Source: DATJGR01 sp963812255
GTDB lineage: Bacteria; Pseudomonadota; Gammaproteobacteria; Pseudomonadales; Azotimanducaceae
NCBI GenBank assembly: GCA_963812255.1
Contig: CAWEUM010000002.1
Location: 186,001 to 250,000 of the forward strand
DNA length: 64,000 nt
Reading direction: 5' to 3'
Shown here: positions 45,865-53,970 of the stretch, piece after piece
How the letters are laid out: each line of letters starts with the position of its first letter
How positions within the stretch are numbered: position 1 is the stretch's first letter
Translations under genes and position numbers: made by a program
The notes under the pieces: generated by a model
Seen by the model: only the letters and a program-made list of their open reading frames with translations
Told to the model about the DNA's origin: nothing
Databases searched by the model: none

Positions 45865-46455
45865 TCAAGCGTCGAGAAGTTGCCGAAGTACTTCATAGCT
45901 CTGCGCCGAACGGAATTGCGGATACTCCGACGCCAACGCCGGCGGGCAACGAAAGAAGAATCCGGAGTCGGCCTGCTCCAGCATCGCGACGTCGTTGTAC
46001 GAATCTCCTGCCGCCAAAACTCGAAACTTGAGCGATTGAAACGCCTTCACCGACTGTCGCTTTGGATCAGGCTGGCGAATCCGATAGCCTACGATCCGCC
46101 CGTTGGCGACCTCCAGACGATGGCACAACAGCAGGGGCCATCCCAGCTTCGCCATAAGCGGTTGCGCGAACTCATAGAACGTGTCGGAAACGACTGCTAC
46201 CTGGTAGTTGCCTCTCGCCCAGTCCAGGAACTCGGCCGCGCCGGGCAACGGGTCGAGTGTCTCGATCACGCTGTGTATCGTTGCGAGATCGATCCCGTGC
46301 TGCTGCAGCACGCCAAGGCGGAACCGCATGAGATCGTCGTATACCGGAACGTCGCGGGTGGTTCTTCGAAGCGATTCGATCCCGGTTCGCTCGGCCACAC
46401 CAATCCAGATCTCCGGAACGAGAACGCCCTCCAGGTCCAGACACAAGACATCCAT
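45865..46455 (-). CDS. thrH: phosphoserine phosphatase/homoserine phosphotransferase ThrH
   Basis: A HAD-superfamily enzyme of the Pseudomonas ThrH type, able to dephosphorylate phosphoserine and to phosphorylate homoserine. The 196-residue sequence follows ThrH closely: CLDLEGVLVPEIWIGVAERTGIESL, DPLPGAAEFLDWARGNYQVAVVSDTFYEFAQPLM, LLCHRLEV and GYRIRQPDPKRQSVKAFQSL. The final motif is AAGDSYNDVAML. The motif I Asp is D7 in DLEG. It is divergent from cysH, as I recall for P. aeruginosa. Confidence 0.93.
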   Translation of the reverse strand: MDVLCLDLEGVLVPEIWIGVAERTGIESLRRTTRDVPVYDDLMRFRLGVLQQHGIDLATIHSVIETLDPLPGAAEFLDWARGNYQVAVVSDTFYEFAQPLMAKLGWPLLLCHRLEVANGRIVGYRIRQPDPKRQSVKAFQSLKFRVLAAGDSYNDVAMLEQADSGFFFRCPPALASEYPQFRSAQSYEVLRQLLDA

Positions 46456-46571
46456 AACGACCCCGACTTCTCATGGGGATCGTCTCCCCAACTGGTTGAA
46501 TCAGGCGCGATCTTAGACGACACCCCTACCGTTGTAAGCATAGAAGCACAAAGTATTTTTGGCGCAGAAGG

Positions 46572-46586
46572 GAGGTTGCTAACCTC
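46572..46586. promoter_or_regulatory. short palindrome in the thrH-cysH intergenic region
   Basis: GAGGTT at 46572-46577 and AACCTC at 46581-46586 are separated by GCT. It lies 28 bases upstream of the cysH start and next to a low-GC stretch (about 46535-46560). It could be an operator or a short hairpin. No recognised regulator motif matches. Confidence 0.25.
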
Positions 46587-46614
46587 GCGCCACACATTAA
46601 TTTGAAGAACTGGG

Positions 46615-47358
46615 ATGGCCGCTCGGTCGATCGATACCAAGCCTCTGGAAGCGCTCGTCGAACGCAGCGCCGAATCGGTCATAGCCGACGCGTTTGGGCG
46701 ATTCGAAACGGACCGAATCGCGGTTTCCTTCAGCGGTGCGGAAGACATCGTGCTGATCGATATCGCAGCCAGGCTGCGCTCCGATCTTCAAGTTTTTTCC
46801 CTTGATACCGGTCGCCTTCATCCGGAGACATATCGTTTTATCGAGCGTGTGCGTGAACACTACGACATCCGCATAGAACTCCTGATGCCGGACGCGCAGG
46901 ACGTGCAGGATCTGGTCGGTCGCAAGGGCCTGTTCAGCTTCTATCGCGACGGACACCAGGAATGCTGCTCGATCCGCAAGATCAAGCCATTGCGACGACA
47001 CCTGCTGAAACTCGATGCTTGGATCACCGGCCAGCGTCGCGATCAGAGCACCACCCGCACCGATGTCCCCCTCGAACAGGAGGACGCGGCGTTTTCGACT
47101 GTCGATCACCGCGTCGTAAAATTCAATCCGCTTGCCGGATGGACTTCAGCCGACGTCTGGGACTATATCCGGAACAATGATGTGCCCTACAACCCGCTGC
47201 ACGACGCCGGATTCATGAGCATCGGCTGCGAGCCATGCACGCGTCCGGTCGGCCCGCACGAGCACGAACGCAACGGGCGCTGGTGGTGGGAGGCTGCCGG
47301 CAGTAAGGAATGCGGCCTGCACTTGCAGAACGTTCGGGCCGTGAAGATCGTCGGCTAG
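46615..47358 (+). CDS. cysH: adenosine-5'-phosphosulfate (APS) reductase, assimilatory
   Basis: Reduces APS to sulfite with thioredoxin in cysteine biosynthesis. The 247-residue protein has the PP-loop-like FSGAEDIVLIDIA. It carries the cysteines that bind a [4Fe-4S] cluster, C117-C118 and C205xxC208. These set APS reductases apart from the cluster-free PAPS reductases. The catalytic Cys233 lies in the C-terminal KECGLH. Its neighbours are a thioredoxin-like protein and cysB. CysG in this window supplies the cofactor for the next enzyme. Confidence 0.96.
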   Translation: MAARSIDTKPLEALVERSAESVIADAFGRFETDRIAVSFSGAEDIVLIDIAARLRSDLQVFSLDTGRLHPETYRFIERVREHYDIRIELLMPDAQDVQDLVGRKGLFSFYRDGHQECCSIRKIKPLRRHLLKLDAWITGQRRDQSTTRTDVPLEQEDAAFSTVDHRVVKFNPLAGWTSADVWDYIRNNDVPYNPLHDAGFMSIGCEPCTRPVGPHEHERNGRWWWEAAGSKECGLHLQNVRAVKIVG

Positions 47359-47381
47359 TCTCCACGCTGCCTCGACAAAGC

Positions 47382-47720
47382 ATGTCCAGCAGAAAGATCA
47401 CGTTCGTCAAGAAGGTGCTTGCCGATGGTAAACCCTGTGGCAAGTGTCGCGATGTCGAGACTCGCCTGACCGAAGGTCAGTACTGGCCGGCAATCGAACG
47501 GGTAGTAGTTGCGGACGAGCGCGACCCAAACTCCGAAGGTATGCGGCTCGCAGCTCAGCTCGGAGTCGACCGCGCGCCATTCTTCGTCATTGAAACAGAA
47601 GGTAAAACAGTTATTTACACCGTATTTCTAAAATTTCTAAAAGAAATTCTGAATGCGGCTGACCAAACTGACGATGCGCAATTGCTGCTCGCAGCGAACC
47701 CCGATTTAGATCTGATCTAA
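47382..47720 (+). CDS. thioredoxin-fold protein with CGKC redox motif
   Basis: A 112-residue soluble protein, start ATG at 47382, 23 bases after cysH. It begins SSRKITFVKKVLADGKPCGKC, with a redox-type C19xxC22. It has the thioredoxin-fold cis-proline region DRAPFFVIET and an FLKEIL helix. A gene in the same place between cysH and cysB occurs in Pseudomonas as far as I recall, with no known function. It might reduce APS reductase or act in thiol handling, but that is inference. The 3' half has an unusually AT-rich stretch (about 47600-47650). Confidence 0.7.
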   Translation: MSSRKITFVKKVLADGKPCGKCRDVETRLTEGQYWPAIERVVVADERDPNSEGMRLAAQLGVDRAPFFVIETEGKTVIYTVFLKFLKEILNAADQTDDAQLLLAANPDLDLI

Positions 47721-47723
47721 AGA

Positions 47724-48698
47724 TCACCGATCAGGTAATTTAATTCCCTGGAAGATGGCCTCTCGCTCCGCGCGGTTGGTGCACGCCAACGACCGCTCGA
47801 CCACGTCGCGCGTGAGGTGCGGTGCGAACAACTCAATGAAGTCGAACATGAACCGCCGCATGAACGAGCCTTTGCGGCACGCGATGTAAGTCACGCTGGG
47901 TCGAAACAGATGGCTCGCATCCAACGCGACGAGGTCGGCGTCGTGAACCGCGTCGTACGACATGGTCGCGATGATGCCGATACCCAATCCCAGGCGCACG
48001 TAGGTCTTGATGACGTCCGCGTCAGTCGCGGTAAACACGACATGCGGAGACAATCCGTGATCCGTGAATGCGTCATCCAGTTTCGAGCGACCGGTAAATC
48101 CGAATACGTAAGTCACGATTGGTTCCGCCGCAACCGCCTCGAGTGTCAGCGGCGTGACATCGACTAGCGGGTGCCCTTTCGGAACAACCACCGATCGATT
48201 CCACGCATAACATGGCATCAGCACGAGGTCGCTGAACAGATCGCTGCCCTCGGTGGCGATGGCGAAATCCACCGTGCCGTCCGAGGCCATCTCTGCGATC
48301 TGCAACGGTGTTCCTTGATTCATATGTAGAACGACCTCCGGATAATCCGCGCGAAACGTCTGAATCACCGACGGTAGCGCGTAGCGCGCTTGCGTGTGCG
48401 TGGTCGCTATCGCGAGGCTACCCTTGCGCTCATTGCTGAATTCCTGCGCGGCCTGTTTGATGTTTTCGACCTGGCGAAGCATTTCTCCGGCAATCCGAAT
48501 AATCACCTCTCCAGCCGGCGTAACGCGGGTCAGGTGCTTACCGCTACGCGAAAACACTTCGACACCGAGCTCATCCTCGAGCAACCGGATCTGCTTCGAG
48601 ATTCCAGGCTGCGAGGTATACAGGCTCTGTGCGGTGGCCGACACGTTCAAGTCATGGTGGGCCACCTCCCAGATATATCGGAGCTGCTGGAGTTTCAT
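47724..48698 (-). CDS. cysB: LysR-family transcriptional regulator CysB
   Basis: Activator of sulfur assimilation genes that senses N-acetylserine and sulfide or thiosulfate. The 324-residue protein has the N-terminal winged helix-turn-helix (MKLQQLRYIWEVAHHDLNVSATAQSLYTSQPGISKQIRLLEDELGVEVF, in the usual CysB form). Its effector domain contains IATTHTQARYALP, NQGTPLQIAEMA and TYVFGFTGRSKLDDAF. It converges on the cysH pair, three bases away, and probably controls that operon. Confidence 0.96.
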   Translation of the reverse strand: MKLQQLRYIWEVAHHDLNVSATAQSLYTSQPGISKQIRLLEDELGVEVFSRSGKHLTRVTPAGEVIIRIAGEMLRQVENIKQAAQEFSNERKGSLAIATTHTQARYALPSVIQTFRADYPEVVLHMNQGTPLQIAEMASDGTVDFAIATEGSDLFSDLVLMPCYAWNRSVVVPKGHPLVDVTPLTLEAVAAEPIVTYVFGFTGRSKLDDAFTDHGLSPHVVFTATDADVIKTYVRLGLGIGIIATMSYDAVHDADLVALDASHLFRPSVTYIACRKGSFMRRFMFDFIELFAPHLTRDVVERSLACTNRAEREAIFQGIKLPDR

Positions 48699-48788
48699 AT
48701 TGTCGCCCGCACTTATAACGCGATGGTCTTAAGCAATTTCAACTATTTCTGACGGTGATAGCAAGCCTTCGGCGCGCCTTCGTCCGGT

Positions 48789-49685
48789 TCAGTCGTCGGT
48801 GCGGGGAACGTGGCCCGACGCGACGTGTCCCAACGCGCGCTCGCAGTTCTGTTCCTGATCGTCAAAGAAAACGTCGGCCCCGAATGCGCGCAGAAATTGC
48901 GTCTTGTCTGCGCCGCCGAGGAACAGACACTCATCGAGCCTGACATCCCAGGTTCGCAACGTTCGAATGACCCGTTCGTGGGCCGGCGCGGCACGCGCGG
49001 TGACCAGAGCGGTGCGAATGGGGCACGCACGACCATCGAACTCGCTCTGTAATCGATGCAGACCCGCCAGAAAATTCTTGAATGGTCCGCCCGCCAGCGG
49101 CCGCGCCGCCGCGGCCTGCTCGGTGGCGGCGAACGCATCGAGTCCGTCTCGCCGGAAAATCTCGTCTGCTTCATTGGAAAACAGCACCGAGTCGCCGTCG
49201 AAGGCGATGCGCAGCTCCGGTGCGGGATTTCCTGGCGAACGCGACGCCAGCAGCGTTGCGGCTGCCACCTGGTTGTCGAGAGCGTGTATGACGTCGTCCG
49301 AGTCGGTCGACAGGAAGAGGTCGCAATTGAACGCCTGAACATATCGATAGGGTCGCTCCCCACCACAGAATGCGGCGCGGCTGATGTCGAGTTCGTGTGC
49401 TTTGATGGAGTTGAAGATTCGTAGACCGGTATCGGCTGAATTTCTCGACAAAAGGATTACTTCTACTCGAACATATTCCAATAATTTATTGATATTTAAT
49501 AGTTTTCTAACGAATGGATACGCTTCCCCAGGCTCGAGCGCTTCGTCTTCGTGCGCGATCTGGTATTGGCGATACGCTTCGAGGCCCTGCTCTTCGTAGA
49601 CTCGATTCGAGTCTTCCAGATCAAACAGCGCTCTCGACGAGATGGCGACCGTCAAGACACGGTTGGTCGATTGCGCCGATGCCAT
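48789..49685 (-). CDS. 5'-nucleotidase family protein (NT5C1-like)
   Basis: A 298-residue soluble protein of the 5'-nucleotidase family found in many proteobacteria. Marks are LTVAISSRALFDLEDSNRVYEEQGLEAYRQYQ, VEVILLSRNSADTGLRIFNSIKAHELDISRAAFCGGE, DLFLSTDSDDV, RIAFDGDSVLFSNEADEIF and CLFLGGADKTQFLRAFGADVFFDDQ, a HAD-like arrangement. It probably removes phosphate from nucleoside monophosphates; the substrate is unknown. A 70-base AT-rich stretch (about 49440-49510) lies inside the gene without breaking the frame. It follows the DUF465 gene by five bases. Confidence 0.85.
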   Translation of the reverse strand: MASAQSTNRVLTVAISSRALFDLEDSNRVYEEQGLEAYRQYQIAHEDEALEPGEAYPFVRKLLNINKLLEYVRVEVILLSRNSADTGLRIFNSIKAHELDISRAAFCGGERPYRYVQAFNCDLFLSTDSDDVIHALDNQVAAATLLASRSPGNPAPELRIAFDGDSVLFSNEADEIFRRDGLDAFAATEQAAAARPLAGGPFKNFLAGLHRLQSEFDGRACPIRTALVTARAAPAHERVIRTLRTWDVRLDECLFLGGADKTQFLRAFGADVFFDDQEQNCERALGHVASGHVPRTDD

Positions 49686-49690
49686 GTCGG

Positions 49691-49888
49691 TCAGGCGTCC
49701 AAGTTGGGAATCAACTCGCTCTCGAGTTTGGTGATCATGTCCTTGAGTTTCAGCTTCCGCTTCTTCAAGCGCTGAATTCTCATATGGTCGGTATGGTGGG
49801 TCTCAACCATGTACTTGATGACCTCGTCGAGATCTCGATGCTCGACGCGAAGCTCCTCCAACCACCGCAATACGTCCGCGGTTTCCAT
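49691..49888 (-). CDS. DUF465 (YdcH-like) small coiled-coil protein
   Basis: A helical, highly charged protein of about 65 residues (start ATG ending at 49888, or GTG at 49909). The DVLRWLEELRVEHRDLDEVIKYM and RIQRLKKRKLKLKDMITKLESELIP pattern is typical of DUF465. The function of the family is unknown. It is divergent from the VWA gene and leads the nucleotidase gene. Confidence 0.85.
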   Translation of the reverse strand: METADVLRWLEELRVEHRDLDEVIKYMVETHHTDHMRIQRLKKRKLKLKDMITKLESELIPNLDA

Positions 49889-49956
49889 CGAAGAATTCCA
49901 GCGTTGCACAACCGTGTCATGATAAGGGGGTTGTCTACTTCCGAGAAGTCGCTTCT

Positions 49957-50685
49957 ATGAGCACGCGACGACCACCCGGCCGAGGGCTGGAACCGACTCG
50001 CGCCTCAACTCATACCACCGTGGATCAGTTCCTGATCGACGCATCGCGCACAAGACTGCCGAGCGATCGATCGACACACCGGCTGCTGTTCGCGATTGAC
50101 GCGACCGCAAGTCGGCAACCAACGTGGGATCTCGCCTGCGAACTGCACGCGGAGTTGTTCGCCGAAGCCGCGCGGGTTGGAAACATCGCGATTCAGTTGT
50201 GCTACTACCGAGGATTGAATGAGTTCGTTGCAAGCGGCTGGGCGACGACATCGCCTGCGCTGCACGATCAGATGATTGGTGTGACCTGCCGCGGCGGTCG
50301 AACGCAGCTTCTCAAAGTCCTCGAACATGCGCAGAACGAGGCCTCTCGCCACCCGGCGCGCGCCCTCGTATTCATCGGAGACTGTTTCGAAGAAGATGAG
50401 GTCGACGCTTTGCGGCTGGCCGGACAACTTGCGATTCGCGCGCTCCCGGTATTCATTTTTCAGGAAGGCACAGACCGAAACGCGAGCCGAGTGTTTACAT
50501 CGATCGCCCGGCTTACCGGCGGTGCGCATGTCCCGTTCGACGGCCGCAGCCCGGACGAATTGCGGCGTCTGTTGGGCGCCGTCGCGCAATTTGCAACCGG
50601 CGGACGCGCTGCGCTCGAGGTTTATGCACGCAGACTGGGGGGCCCGCAGGGTCGAGCGCTGCTCCGTCAGGTCAAACCGTCATGA
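49957..50685 (+). CDS. VWA-like domain protein
   Basis: A 242-residue soluble protein. The segment RLLFAIDATASRQPTWDLA has a MIDAS-like DxTxS, and ALVFIGDCFEEDEVDALRLAGQLAIRALPVFIFQEG forms the later strands of a von Willebrand A fold. The conserved GRTQLLKVLEHA and TGGAHVPFDGRSPDELRRLLGAVAQFATGG resemble a family of proteobacterial VWA proteins next to a membrane DnaJ-like gene. No signal peptide is seen. It overlaps the following gene by four bases (ATGA). Molecular function unknown. Confidence 0.8.
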   Translation: MSTRRPPGRGLEPTRASTHTTVDQFLIDASRTRLPSDRSTHRLLFAIDATASRQPTWDLACELHAELFAEAARVGNIAIQLCYYRGLNEFVASGWATTSPALHDQMIGVTCRGGRTQLLKVLEHAQNEASRHPARALVFIGDCFEEDEVDALRLAGQLAIRALPVFIFQEGTDRNASRVFTSIARLTGGAHVPFDGRSPDELRRLLGAVAQFATGGRAALEVYARRLGGPQGRALLRQVKPS

Positions 50686-51425
50686 TCCTGGGTGTGATGG
50701 CGGCACTGGTCGCCGCAACGATAGCGGGCCTATTGATTCGTTCATTGTGGATCCGACGCGCCTGGAACATCCGCGCGACTGTGGTCACCCTCGCAGCGGC
50801 GCTGTTCGTGGTGGTCGTCGTTGGACTCGCCGCGACCGGACGCCTGAACTGGATCGTCGCCGCGCTTGCCGCGGCCCTTCCGTTCGTGCAGCGACTAGGC
50901 CGATTTGCTCGATTCATTCCGTGGCTCGGATCTGTATTGCCGGGGATGCGCAGTGGCGCCGCGCGCGGCCACGCGTCCACGCAAAGCACCAGTTCGGGCG
51001 ATACGACCACAACCGAGAGTCCGTTTGTTCGCATGACCTTGCATCACGCCTCGGGCCACATGGATGGAGAAATCCTGCTGGGGCGCAATCGGGGTCGATT
51101 TCTCAGCGAGCTGGCATTCACCGAGTTGCTCGGACTGCTCGCAGAGGTGAACGACTACGATTCGCAACGACTGATCGAAACCTACCTCGACCATCACGAC
51201 CCTGGTTGGCGTACCAACGGGCGGGATCAACCCGGCGCGACCGGCCAGGTGATGAGCTCACGCGAAGCGCTGGAGGCCCTGGGACTCGCGGATGGAGCCA
51301 GCCGCGACGACATCGTTGCCGCCCACCGGCGGCTCATTCAAAAGCTGCATCCCGACAGGGGCGGTTCGACCTACCTCGCGGCCTTGTTGAACCGGGCGAA
51401 GGACACTCTCATCAAAGACCAATGA
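50682..51425 (+). CDS. membrane-anchored DnaJ-domain protein
   Basis: A 247-residue protein with two or three N-terminal membrane segments (about 5-22, 34-52 and 58-72), a Ser/Thr-rich linker, a middle soluble domain (FVRMTLHHASGHMDGEILLG) and a C-terminal J domain. The J domain has ALEALGLADGASRDDIVAAHRRLIQKLHPDRGG, with the HPD motif that stimulates Hsp70. The layout resembles TIM14-like or DjlA-like co-chaperones. It is translated together with the VWA protein (ATGA overlap). An Hsp70 partner is not in the window. Confidence 0.85.
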   Translation: MILGVMAALVAATIAGLLIRSLWIRRAWNIRATVVTLAAALFVVVVVGLAATGRLNWIVAALAAALPFVQRLGRFARFIPWLGSVLPGMRSGAARGHASTQSTSSGDTTTTESPFVRMTLHHASGHMDGEILLGRNRGRFLSELAFTELLGLLAEVNDYDSQRLIETYLDHHDPGWRTNGRDQPGATGQVMSSREALEALGLADGASRDDIVAAHRRLIQKLHPDRGGSTYLAALLNRAKDTLIKDQ

Positions 51426-51478
51426 TCTGTGGCGGTCATCACAGCTGCAACGGCGGGTGTGACATAGCATTTCCGCTT

Positions 51479-51856
51479 ATGTCGAGATGCCCCGAACGTC
51501 GCAGTTTTGAACGCTTTCCCGTCGCCGACATGAAGGCGTCGATTTCCGTTCGGCATCGCTTGGGAACCCATCAAGCCGATGTCGTGGACTTCAACCGATT
51601 CGGGGTTACGGTCGTACTGCAACGCGCCATTCCGGTCAACAAGCCCCTCTACTTAGCCTTGAGGTATGCCGGTATGCGCCTCGATGGGATCGTTGGCGCC
51701 GCGCATCACTGCCGCTTCACGATGAACGGCTCGTTCCGCTGCGGAATTCGGTTCCGCACGGGCTCGCCGATCCAACTCGACCGCGACGACATCGAACTTG
51801 AGTTGGAGAAGTTGGAGAAGATGCTGGCGGAATCGATCGTCCGCAACGTGACATGA
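51479..51856 (+). CDS. PilZ-domain protein
   Basis: A protein of about 125 residues with the c-di-GMP-binding PilZ fold. The RRSFERFP motif supplies the arginines. DFNRFGV stands where D/NxSxxG is usual, with Asn in place of Ser. The later strands are KPLYLALRYAG and CGIRFRT. A Glu/Leu-rich helix ends the protein. The start at 51479 is uncertain: an ATG at 51422 overlaps the DnaJ-like stop by four bases and would add a Cys-rich N terminus. It may sense c-di-GMP. Confidence 0.75.
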   Translation: MSRCPERRSFERFPVADMKASISVRHRLGTHQADVVDFNRFGVTVVLQRAIPVNKPLYLALRYAGMRLDGIVGAAHHCRFTMNGSFRCGIRFRTGSPIQLDRDDIELELEKLEKMLAESIVRNVT

Positions 51857-51864
51857 AGCAATGG

Positions 51865-52254
51865 CTACATGAAACTTCGGGCTTCCTCTTCCAATGCAAT
51901 GAAGCGCCGCACCCAGTTGTCCATCAGCTGAAACTCCGAGTCGCGTAGTCCGAACGCGCGGCCGACTTCCTTGAGCAGGCATTCTTCCTCGATTTCAAAT
52001 GCGCCGTCTGCATAAGACAGGCGCAACAGGTTGAGCATCGCGATCGCCTGCGATTGCCGCGAATCGAAAACGCGATCGATGCCGTTGAGTTCGATGTATT
52101 GCGACTCGGTCTGAGGATTGAGTTCCATTTCCCGCTTGAATTCATCAAGCATGCCTTCCTCGTTCGGATCCAGAAGTCCGTCCGACACAACGACGTTGTG
52201 TGCCAGCCCCAACAACGTCACCCGCTGCTGTTGGGAGAGGCGAGACAGCCACAT
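51865..52254 (-). CDS. TerB-like helical protein
   Basis: A 129-residue all-helical soluble protein resembling the TerB (tellurite resistance B-like) fold: QQRVTLLGLAHNVVVSDGLLDPNEEGMLDEFKREM, then LLRLSYADGAFEIEEECLLKEVGRAFGL, with repeated acidic DGxxxxxE segments. No other ter gene is present, so tellurite resistance should not be assumed. It is convergent with the PilZ gene and lies downstream of a small membrane protein gene and rimO. Confidence 0.7.
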   Translation of the reverse strand: MWLSRLSQQQRVTLLGLAHNVVVSDGLLDPNEEGMLDEFKREMELNPQTESQYIELNGIDRVFDSRQSQAIAMLNLLRLSYADGAFEIEEECLLKEVGRAFGLRDSEFQLMDNWVRRFIALEEEARSFM

Positions 52255-52260
52255 CGACGA

Positions 52261-52386
52261 TCAAGCGCCGCGGAAGAATGTTGAAACGATCGATGCCAGC
52301 ATGATGACGACCGCCAACCAGCCCCACGCGATGAAGAGTTTCACGATCCAGCTCTGATCGAAGAAATCCTCGATGAGGTACCACAT
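52261..52386 (-). CDS. small single-span membrane protein
   Basis: A 41-residue open frame, MWYLIEDFFDQSWIVKLF then IAWGWLAVVIMLASIVSTFFRGA, with one strong membrane segment (about residues 17-36) and a positive C-terminal end. It lies six bases upstream of the TerB-like gene and 43 bases downstream of rimO on the same strand. No clear ribosome site is seen. Function unknown. Confidence 0.55.
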   Translation of the reverse strand: MWYLIEDFFDQSWIVKLFIAWGWLAVVIMLASIVSTFFRGA

Positions 52387-52429
52387 GTTCGAATGTCCGT
52401 TGCGAAGTCCCGCAGAGAATATCAAAGAA

Positions 52430-53773
52430 TCAGGCTGTCGCGGTGGTTGCATGGAGGTCATGGGTATCGGCGCGGGTGATCGTGACGTCCAGCAAATCAC
52501 CCGGCCGGCAGTCGACGTGATCAATGTAAACGCATCCGTCGATTTCGGGCGCATCGCCACGAGAACGTCCGACTGCACGATCGGAATCGATCGAATCGAT
52601 GATGACCTGGAGGCGACCTCCTACCTTGGAGGCAAGGCGGCGCTCACTGATTCGTTGCTGATGCAGCATCAATCGTTCCAACCGCTCATGCTTCAGCGCA
52701 TCGGGAACCGGATCCGGTAGTTCGTTCGCCGCGGCTCCATCCACGTTTGAATAGGCGAAACACCCCACGCGGTCCAGGTTGGCATCGCTCAGAAATGCCA
52801 GCAACGCTTCGAATTCGGCGTCGGTCTCGCCGGGAAAGCCGACGATGAAGGTTGAACGGATTGTCAGATCCGGACAGACGTCTCGCCATCGCGCGATGCG
52901 TTCCAGCGTGCGATCCGACGCCGCCGGTCGGCGCATCAGCTTCAGAATGCGCGGAACGCCGTGCTGCATCGGTACGTCGAGGTACGGGAGCACCAGACCC
53001 TCCGCCATCAACGGCAACAGTTCATCGACATGAGGGTAAGGATAGACGTAGTGCAGCCGCACCCACGGCACGAGGCGACCGAGTTCCCGGCACAACGCGA
53101 TCATGTCGCTGCGCAAGGGTCGTCCACCCCAGAAGTCGGTACGATATTTCAGGTCCAACCCGTACGCGCTCGTGTCCTGAGAAATCACCAGTAGTTCCTT
53201 GACGCCCGACCTCGCCAGCCCCTCCGCTTCGTCGAGAACGCTGCCGATTCGGCGCGACACGAGCTTGCCGCGCAGAGATGGAATGATGCAAAACGAGCAC
53301 GTGTGGTTGCATCCCTCCGATATCTTCAAATATGCATAGTGGCGTGGCGTGAGTTTGACGCCAGTTCCCGGCACCAGATCGATCAGCGGATTTGGCGTCG
53401 GTTGCGGAACGGCGTCGTGAACCGCACGCACAACGGCTTCGTACGCGGCGGGACCGGTGATCGAAAGCACCTGCGGGAACTGATCCTTAATCAAATTGGC
53501 GCGCGCACCGAGACAGCCCGTAACGATCACGCGGCCGTTCTCAGAAACTGCTTCGCTGATGGCCTCCAGAGATTCGGCCACAGCGCTATCGATGAATCCG
53601 CAGGTGTTGACGACAACCACATCTGCGTCGTCATAGGTTGGACTCGTTACGTAGCCGTCTGCTCTCAGCTGGCTCAGAATCCGTTCCGAGTCCACAAGCG
53701 CCTTCGGGCAGCCCAGGCTCACGAAACCGACCCGTCCAGGGCGCACGGCAGTATCGGCAGTTGACTCGCGCAT
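52430..53773 (-). CDS. rimO: ribosomal protein S12 methylthiotransferase RimO
   Basis: Radical SAM enzyme that methylthiolates Asp of ribosomal protein S12. I chose the ATG ending at 53773 (MRESTADTAVRPGRVG, 447 residues). The N-terminal MTTase domain is VGFVSLGCPKALVDSERIL. The radical SAM cluster is C155xxxC159xxC162 (GCNHTCSFCIIP). The C-terminal TRAM domain follows about residue 380. Signatures QDTSAYGLDLKYR and YLDVPMQHG favour RimO over MiaB. Confidence 0.95.
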   Translation of the reverse strand: MRESTADTAVRPGRVGFVSLGCPKALVDSERILSQLRADGYVTSPTYDDADVVVVNTCGFIDSAVAESLEAISEAVSENGRVIVTGCLGARANLIKDQFPQVLSITGPAAYEAVVRAVHDAVPQPTPNPLIDLVPGTGVKLTPRHYAYLKISEGCNHTCSFCIIPSLRGKLVSRRIGSVLDEAEGLARSGVKELLVISQDTSAYGLDLKYRTDFWGGRPLRSDMIALCRELGRLVPWVRLHYVYPYPHVDELLPLMAEGLVLPYLDVPMQHGVPRILKLMRRPAASDRTLERIARWRDVCPDLTIRSTFIVGFPGETDAEFEALLAFLSDANLDRVGCFAYSNVDGAAANELPDPVPDALKHERLERLMLHQQRISERRLASKVGGRLQVIIDSIDSDRAVGRSRGDAPEIDGCVYIDHVDCRPGDLLDVTITRADTHDLHATTATA

Positions 53774-53970
53774 ACCAGGCTTGACCTTACTCGGGTTGAA
53801 CTTGCAAGACCGTTGATCTCGGACGAAGGGCGCCGCCAACGTGAAGCGGATTCGGAAGGCTGCGTATTGTAGCCGATCGCCCGACAGGTTTGGCAGCGAC
53901 GCGAAGCACTCCTACAATCGACTCGCGCGTTTGAAGGAAATCGTATAGTGCGTCCGCACTTGCACCGCGA

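Noticed and set aside
51865..52254. Tellurite resistance operon
   Set aside because: Only a TerB-like helical protein is present; no terC, terD, terA or terZ genes are in the window.
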